The position numbers were made by a program, and so were the translations under genes. From Phallusia fumigata (Eukaryota; Chordata; Ascidiacea; Phlebobranchia; Ascidiidae), in NCBI GenBank assembly GCA_008931825.1, contig QXVZ01029946.1, forward strand, positions 1 through 47,133: a DNA stretch of 47,133 bases, in the 5' to 3' direction. Under the pieces are notes generated by a model. The model did no database searches, had not been told where the DNA came from, and saw only the letters and a program-made list of their open reading frames with translations. How positions within the stretch are numbered: position 1 is the first letter of the stretch; every line of letters begins with the position of its first letter. Positions 41,791 through 47,133 of this stretch are shown one piece after another.

Positions 41791-42505
41791 GTAAGCAAAC
41801 CACAGTAAAACACTTTGTATGTTATGTGTGTGTTAAATTCTGCTTGTCCTTTTTTGGCACACAGAATGATACAAAAGAGACTACGAATTTGACAACCGCT
41901 ATTTACACAGTTAAGTTCAAATCAATTTCCTAAAATGCAACTCATTGAAAGCAATTGGAAATTGTGGATAAAAAACAAACTATACTTAATACGGAGGTGG
42001 TACAGAGTGCACGCTGACCGCCCCTGTACGCCAATTGAATTAATTGTACTAAACACATTTTTGTAACAACTATGCATCACTCAAATATCTCGTTTTGTGT
42101 AATTTTTTTTCAGATCCTTCGACTTGCCCTGGTGACAGGAGACAATCACTGATTTGAAACAAACAACTGATTGAAATGATAGGTATGACGAGCACATTAC
42201 CGATAAACTTGGCTTAGATAAAGTTTAATGCAGTAAAATCAATTGACGTTGACTATTCGATTGTCCGCGTCAAAATATTAACGCATTCCCCCAGCATAAT
42301 CGCTTAAACTTCTAGTAGTTTCGCTTCTGAACCCTCGAACTGTGAATGAACGCTAAAATAAGCAGAAAGAATACCGCCGCTATACTATTATGTCGGAATA
42401 CTATCCTTAAACACATTTGCTCTGTTTAAATGCATAGGAAATCTTGTACCGAATATTCCACTTAATTAGTTGAACTTACAAATTGTGTTGTTGATTTTGT
42501 TGCAG

Positions 42506-42616
42506 ATTTTTGTCCAACACACTTGCGAAATTTCGAATGGATTGCAAATCCTGCAGAAGCAAAAGAAATGGAGGTTTCCGGAACATGAACGTTATTTGAA
42601 GCATTACACAGCAAAT
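42506..42616 (+). CDS. open cassette exon 17 of the array
   Basis: 111 nt, open in phase 0 (CEISNGLQILQKQKKWRFPE), acceptor ttttgttgcag, donor gtaagc. Coding use is unproven. Confidence 0.25.
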
Positions 42617-43209
42617 GTAAGCAAACAACCGTAAAAGTGTGTTTTTTAATTCTGAATGTCGTTGTTTTTGCAGACAAATATTTCCGCGATGGAGAAAGAC
42701 ACAGATAGACTACGAATCAGACAACCGGCATTTGCACAGTTAAGTTCACATCAATTTCTTAAAATGCAACTAATTAAATGCAATTTAAATTTTTGATTAA
42801 ACAACGAAATAAACCTAACACGGAGATAGTTAAAAGTAAAAATCTTGCGTTTCTGTGAAGCTAAGTTTCGTGGACACTTCCCCTGCTGCTCCGAATAGTG
42901 AGCATGGATTTTTCGTAACGATTTGCATGTCGCACTTACTATTTTGCATGTCACGTATGTTCCGTTGACTATTCGGTTGTCAGCTTCGGTAGAAGTGTCC
43001 ACATCAAAAAATTAATGCGTTACCCAAGTATAATCGTTTAAACTTATGGTAATTTAGTTTGACAAGTAACCCCAGACTAACCCTAATACATTTGCTGCAT
43101 TAAAATGTGTAGGAAATCTTGTACCGAATTTTAGGCTTAATTACTTGAACTTACAAGCTGTGTTGTTAGTTTTGTTACAGATTTTTGTCCAACACTGTTT
43201 CGAAATATC

Positions 43210-43210
43210 N
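43210..43210. other. suspect contig join (single N)
   Basis: To the left the array cassette breaks off after 29 bases. To the right is GRK intron. Unlike the other five single-N joins, no sequence is shared across it. Confidence 0.8.
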
Positions 43211-43280
43211 TTTTTCACCATTACCTTTTGAACGTGGACCAAATATTATTACCTTCCCGACACGAACTTAATGTAAATAC

Positions 43281-43383
43281 CTGTAAAGGATGTTTTCCGC
43301 ATGCAGATGATCCAACCCTAGGGTAATCTGCGCTGTGTAAAACTTGGTCCGTTCCGGTGATATTCCGCGTTTCTTGTCACCGG
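43281..43383 (-). CDS. GRK exon 8 (helix E, YR of YRD)
   Basis: It encodes RTKFYTAQITLGLDHLHAEN then ILYR. Acceptor is ttcattaag (weak polypyrimidine tract) and donor is acag|gtattt. It joins exon 9 to complete the catalytic RDMKPEN. Confidence 0.92.
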
Positions 43384-43493
43384 CTTAATGAAATTAACAT
43401 GCTACTTTTAGGTGCTGTCCCGAATGTTTTATATCATAGCCACGCGGGCTATGTAAAATTATATATGTTGATATGCAGTTGCTTTAAATGTCA

Positions 43494-43799
<306 letters not shown>

Positions 43800-44022
43800 T
43801 CAGATGTCTCCAAAAATGGTAAATTTCAATCGGTAAAGAAGTTTAATAAGTGGTTGCCGCTTCACCAGCTTTTGAGACTATCGTTACCTGGCAGTCTTTC
43901 ATATTTGTTGCACGACAAAAAGGTCAAAACGTTACAATAATTTGCCTGAATTTGTTTAGAACGTACTTAAATGGAATTTTGGAGAAATATGAATATGGAA
44001 ATGTACAAAAAGGTTTCTTCAC

Positions 44023-44138
44023 CTGTTCACCATTTCAAGTGTGATCTTTTCCGCCATTACAACCTTGCTGGCCCGCTTCTGTTTCATTTTCTTTTTGTCA
44101 ATCTTTTTGCACGCGTACATTTTGCCGGTAGACTTAAC
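44023..44138 (-). CDS. GRK exon 6 (ATP-binding Lys)
   Basis: It encodes VKSTGKMYACKKIDKKKMKQ, with the catalytic Lys in ACKK, then VVMAEKITLEMVN with the helix C Glu. Acceptor is tactactag and donor is gtgaag. Confidence 0.95.
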
Positions 44139-44413
44139 CTAGTAGTAACGGTACGTAAAGGTTTATGACGCAATAGCTTTGTTTGCAAAAGTATTTAATT
44201 GTGGTGGCTGAATTATCTTCAGGACTTCGACATACAGCTTTACAGCGAACTCGTTACAGAAGTTCGTTATTCAGCGAACGTTGATGTATCGTGTTCGATT
44301 TTAGGTCTAACTTCAACACTTTACTCTTTAGGAGTACATTTTATCCGTTTAGACAACTGTTTTTCGTCCGGATGTCAAATTTGATACTTTTAGTATGTTC
44401 AGAAAAAAGTTAC

Positions 44414-44624
44414 CTGGTAGGCATACACCTCGCCAAACCCGCCTCTGCCAAGCAATCGGAACGGAAAGAAGTCTTCTTCTATAACCGGTTCTTTTTCTTT
44501 GGCTTTCCATCTCAGAAAGTTCTTGAAATGTTCGCTCGTCTTGTAGGTTGGGTAGACTTCTTCAACCAGAAACGGATATACTTGATGCTTACATTGCTCC
44601 AGGAGCATTTTAATGAAGTAAAAC
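44414..44624 (-). CDS. GRK exon 5 (RGS end, glycine loop)
   Basis: It encodes the last RGS-homology helix and FLRWKAKEKEPVIEEDFF, then PFRLLGRGGFGEVYAYQ. FLRWK and the glycine loop are GRK signatures. Acceptor is tatttaacag and donor is gtaact. Confidence 0.95.
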
Positions 44625-45235
44625 CTGTTAAATAGTAGTGGTTTTGTCCAGCACCTCTCAGAACACTTTAAGTTTTGTTTTATATGTGGATTTCGTTGCG
44701 TCACCCTTTTTGAGAATACATAACCTCTTTTGGTCTATATTATTCTTAACTATTTCCACAGTTTTCCATTATTTTTACAAATAGGACTTTGGTTTGAATT
44801 TTGACAACCTACTGGCACCCAAAACACCCAAACTAACGTAATATAACTAGGAATTCCAAATATAAAACAAGTATAGGTGATTACGAATGTCATAGAATAA
44901 TTCCTTTCGAATTTAATTTTTTCGGGACAAATTGTTGGAACGTGTTAGCACAGATGCTTAACATTTGGAATTCTTTGAGCACTCGACGTGGCATAAAAAT
45001 GATTTTGCAATCTATTCTCAATCTCAGTGCAATCCTAAACCGTTTGGCTCTGTGGCTCTTTAACCTGGTTTAATCGACCTCCAGGATTTCGGAGAGTCGG
45101 CGGAAATTAGACAGACACACTGTGTGTATATGTTTGTCTGTTAAAGGGTTCGAATAACGAAAAAACGTGCAGGGTTTCAACAGCTTATAGGAATTTACTT
45201 AGCGGTTGGTTTGATGCAATTACCATGCGACTTAC

Positions 45236-45326
45236 CGTTTTTCAACTCCACTAAGATGGGCAACAACAAGGTCAGGCTTGTTCGCTTGTATTGCTGCAAG
45301 GACGCTGAGGTTTTTCCCCTCTCCAC
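45236..45326 (-). CDS. GRK exon 4 (lineage-specific insert)
   Basis: Acceptor is gatttgattgcag and donor is gtaagt. It is open and phase-compatible on both sides. It encodes EGKNLSVLAAIQANKPDLVV and AHLSGVEK, which I cannot align with known GRKs. It may be an insertion in the RGS-homology domain and helps explain the 631-residue length against about 550-590 for most of the family. Confidence 0.75.
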
Positions 45327-46127
45327 CTGCAATCAAATCACGATACAGTTCTAAACAAACTTGTATTCCTACAATCACTGTAACTATTCAGTTATGAATT
45401 ATATGCATGCGATATCTAATTCTAAAATCTGCTCTGAGATATCCGTACAGGAGATCGATATCGGCACATTCGTATAAATCACAGTATACAAGGATTGCAA
45501 GAGGCACTGAATTACAGTTGACCTTCTCAGCATTCCATTTTTTATGAGAAGTTCTCACAGAAATTCTTGCTCCATTAGCTGACATACTGTATGTTGAAGA
45601 TCGCCAAACAATTCGCTAACCGTGATGTATATTTATTCGTTTATGTGCGATCATGTTTTTGTGGGTTGGCACTTGAGCATGCACTTGGTGGGGTTTACTA
45701 TTCTGTGGTGATTTCCACCCATGGAGTATTTCTACTTATAATTGCGGTGATTTCCATCTAATGTCAGAAAGTGGGTTTTTACCAAATAGTCTTTTTTGGC
45801 ATTTTGCGATTCTTTGTTCTTCGCCTTATGTGGGTGCAAATGTTTAGCGTCTAAATACTAATAGTCTAAAACCTATTTGCTAATTTGTTTGTTTACTGTG
45901 GCTTGCTGGGCGCTGTAAGGACTTTGGTGATTTCCTCAACAAAATTCTTTGAATATTGCGTGATCGAGTAGTGGCACTGCTTATGAAACAACTTTTATTT
46001 GCAAAACACGCTGTAGAACACTATCTTTAATCGCACCTTTACCATTTTAACCATTAATTTTAATTAGGCAAGCACTTTGTCCTTGGTATCGTCCTGAGTT
46101 CGAACTCTTAAAAAACAGGCGAATTAC

Positions 46128-46320
46128 CTTCATCTGGTGATCCACTTTCCAACATCTCTGTAATGGAATCGTACACAGGGACTTCATCGGAAAGTATCAC
46201 GGAAGCGCATGCCTTTTTGAGGTTTTCGGAAATAATGTGAATCTCGTACGGTGCGTCCTTAAGCAGGTAACTATTGGCAACGCAGCGAGCAGCCTCTTCT
46301 CGTTCTGAATCGTTGGCGAC
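46128..46320 (-). CDS. GRK exon 3 (RGS-homology domain)
   Basis: It encodes REEAARCVANSYLLKDAPYE and onward to YDSITEMLESGSPDE. Acceptor is aaccttcccag and donor is gtaatt. Confidence 0.9.
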
Positions 46321-46477
46321 CTGGGAAGGTTAATATTTGTTAGCCTGTAGTTGGATAGGCATACAAAATGTCTAAAGTATTCAAAAATATACATTTGAAT
46401 CGAGAAGCCGTATTAATTTTGCAATATTAAAGGGAGGCTGCCGTAGCTACGTGGTACCAACTGACAAAAAAAATTCA

Positions 46478-46700
46478 AAGTTCTAAACTTTTTCAACTCG
46501 GAAATTTGTTTCCACGACAAGTTTGTTTTCCTAATTCTATTACCTTGCAGATTACGACACGCATTTTAGGATTTGCGTGAAATGTAATNAAGTTCTAAAC
46601 TTTTTCAACTCGGAAATTTGTTTCCACGACAAGTTTGTTTTCCTAATTCTATTACCTTGCAGATTACGACACGCATTTTAGGATTTGCGTGAAATGTAAT
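46478..46700. repeat. contig-end duplication E (two ~111-bp copies)
   Basis: 46478-46588 and 46590-46700 are identical on either side of one N at 46589. This lies in the intron between GRK exons 2 and 3. Confidence 0.9.
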
Positions 46701-46910
46701 TTAATTCATTAGACCTCTACATTATTTATATGCTGCTTTACCACACAAGTTAAAATGCAATTTTTTACACATGCCTGCATTGCCAACTTGTTACACTTTA
46801 ACCAAACAAAACACATCTTCCTAAACTTACTACCTTATCTTTTTTACAAATTTCTAACGCTAAGAACCATGTAACGCCTTCGCCGCAATTGCTCAGCCCT
46901 TTGCACTTAC

Positions 46911-47133
46911 TTCAAAATTCCATATGGCGTCCATGAATGCATGAGCGTTGCGAATTTTCGGGTCTGCCGATTTGCAAAACCTTGAAAACATTTCCTTTCC
47001 AATGCACTGCTTCTCACAGAAGAGGTTAAATTCAAAGCGATTCTTTTCCGTTTGATTTGACTTGGCAGATTCTGGCATCAGGTTGTGGACTTCAATCTCC
47101 AGCTTTTTAAGCATGTCAGTGCTATCAGAAACC
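46911..47133 (-). CDS. GRK exon 2, nearly complete
   Basis: It encodes KKLEIEVHNLMPESAKSN onward to FCEKQCIGKEMFSRFCKSAD and AFMDAIWNFE, the first helices of the RGS-homology domain (CEKQ-IG is a GRK signature). Donor is tgaa|gtaagt. It lacks only the first base, which is present at 16195 in the other copy. Confidence 0.95.

Larger units (their letters stand above)
31652..43209 (+). repeat. tandem array of ~0.6-0.95-kb monomers, each with a 111-base exon-like cassette (18 copies)
   Basis: Cassette starts: 31652, 32330, 33021, 33326, 33651, 34466, 35156, 35770, 36458, 37217, 38183, 38815, 39578, 40262, 41105, 41680, 42506 and 43181 (cut at 43209). Nearly every copy keeps a 'gttttgttRcag' acceptor and a 'gtaag' donor. 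The consensus cassette is 111 nt, open in phase 0, and encodes a Gln-rich peptide (SEISNGLQNLQQQKQWRFPE). Copies at 31652, 33021, 34466, 35156, 41680 and 42506 are fully open; the others carry stops, 1-2-base shifts or truncations. Monomers have either a 160-bp inverted-repeat element or a 'gtacagagtgcacgctgacc' module between cassettes. No known satellite or gene family is recognised. Confidence 0.9.

Noticed and set aside
31652..43209. CRISPR array
   Set aside because: The repeats are hundreds of bases long, degenerate and intron-exon-like in an animal genome, with no short direct repeats and unique spacers.

Overview
The window is animal nuclear DNA: AT-rich, with GT-AG introns of a few hundred bases and metazoan gene families. 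Compact introns, the gene content and heavy allelic duplication fit a solitary tunicate of the Ciona type. That organism call is an inference, not proven by the sequence.

Layout. (1) Positions 1-9.2 kb, plus strand: the 3' part of a MORN1 orthologue, eight exons joining into one open frame of 397 residues, with a stop at 8907-8909 and AATAAA at 9178. Its introns hold hAT-type miniature transposons, two of them with perfect 8-bp target duplications. (2) Positions 11.0-16.7 kb, minus strand, convergent with MORN1: exons 14 to 9 and 2 to 1 of a G protein-coupled receptor kinase (GRK) whose C-terminus is a CaaX box, CSLL. (3) 15741-16089 is an N gap. (4) Positions 20.35-21.59 kb, minus strand: a complete three-exon gene for a 164-residue protein, with an 18-bp coding minisatellite (S/Q/P/E-rich) followed by two similar Asn/Gly-rich repeats. 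(5) Positions 23.4-24.4 kb: a tandem pair of tRNA-like modules, a triplicated splice acceptor and a candidate exon. (6) Positions 24.6-25.85 kb: a small four-exon gene model (88 residues). (7) Positions 25.9-43.2 kb: a long tandem array whose monomers (about 0.6-0.95 kb) each carry an exon-like 111-base cassette with kept splice signals. (8) Positions 43.3-47.1 kb, minus strand: GRK exons 8 to 2.

The main result is that the GRK is complete but its exons are out of order in this scaffold. Reading 1-2 (16.6-16.1 kb), 2-8 (47.1-43.3 kb), then 9-14 (15.4-11.0 kb) gives fourteen exons with compatible phases summing to 1896 nt (631 residues plus stop). The last 105 bases of the window are identical to the first 105 bases after the N gap. 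The 43211-47133 piece therefore most likely belongs in the gap, and the repeat array lies upstream of the GRK. Five other single-N joins each separate two copies of the same sequence, as expected for unmerged overlapping (often allelic) contig ends. This explains duplicated GRK exons 9 and 13.

The best candidates for undescribed biology are the exon-like repeat array with its probable parent gene, and the minisatellite-plus-repeat protein gene at 20.4-21.6 kb.
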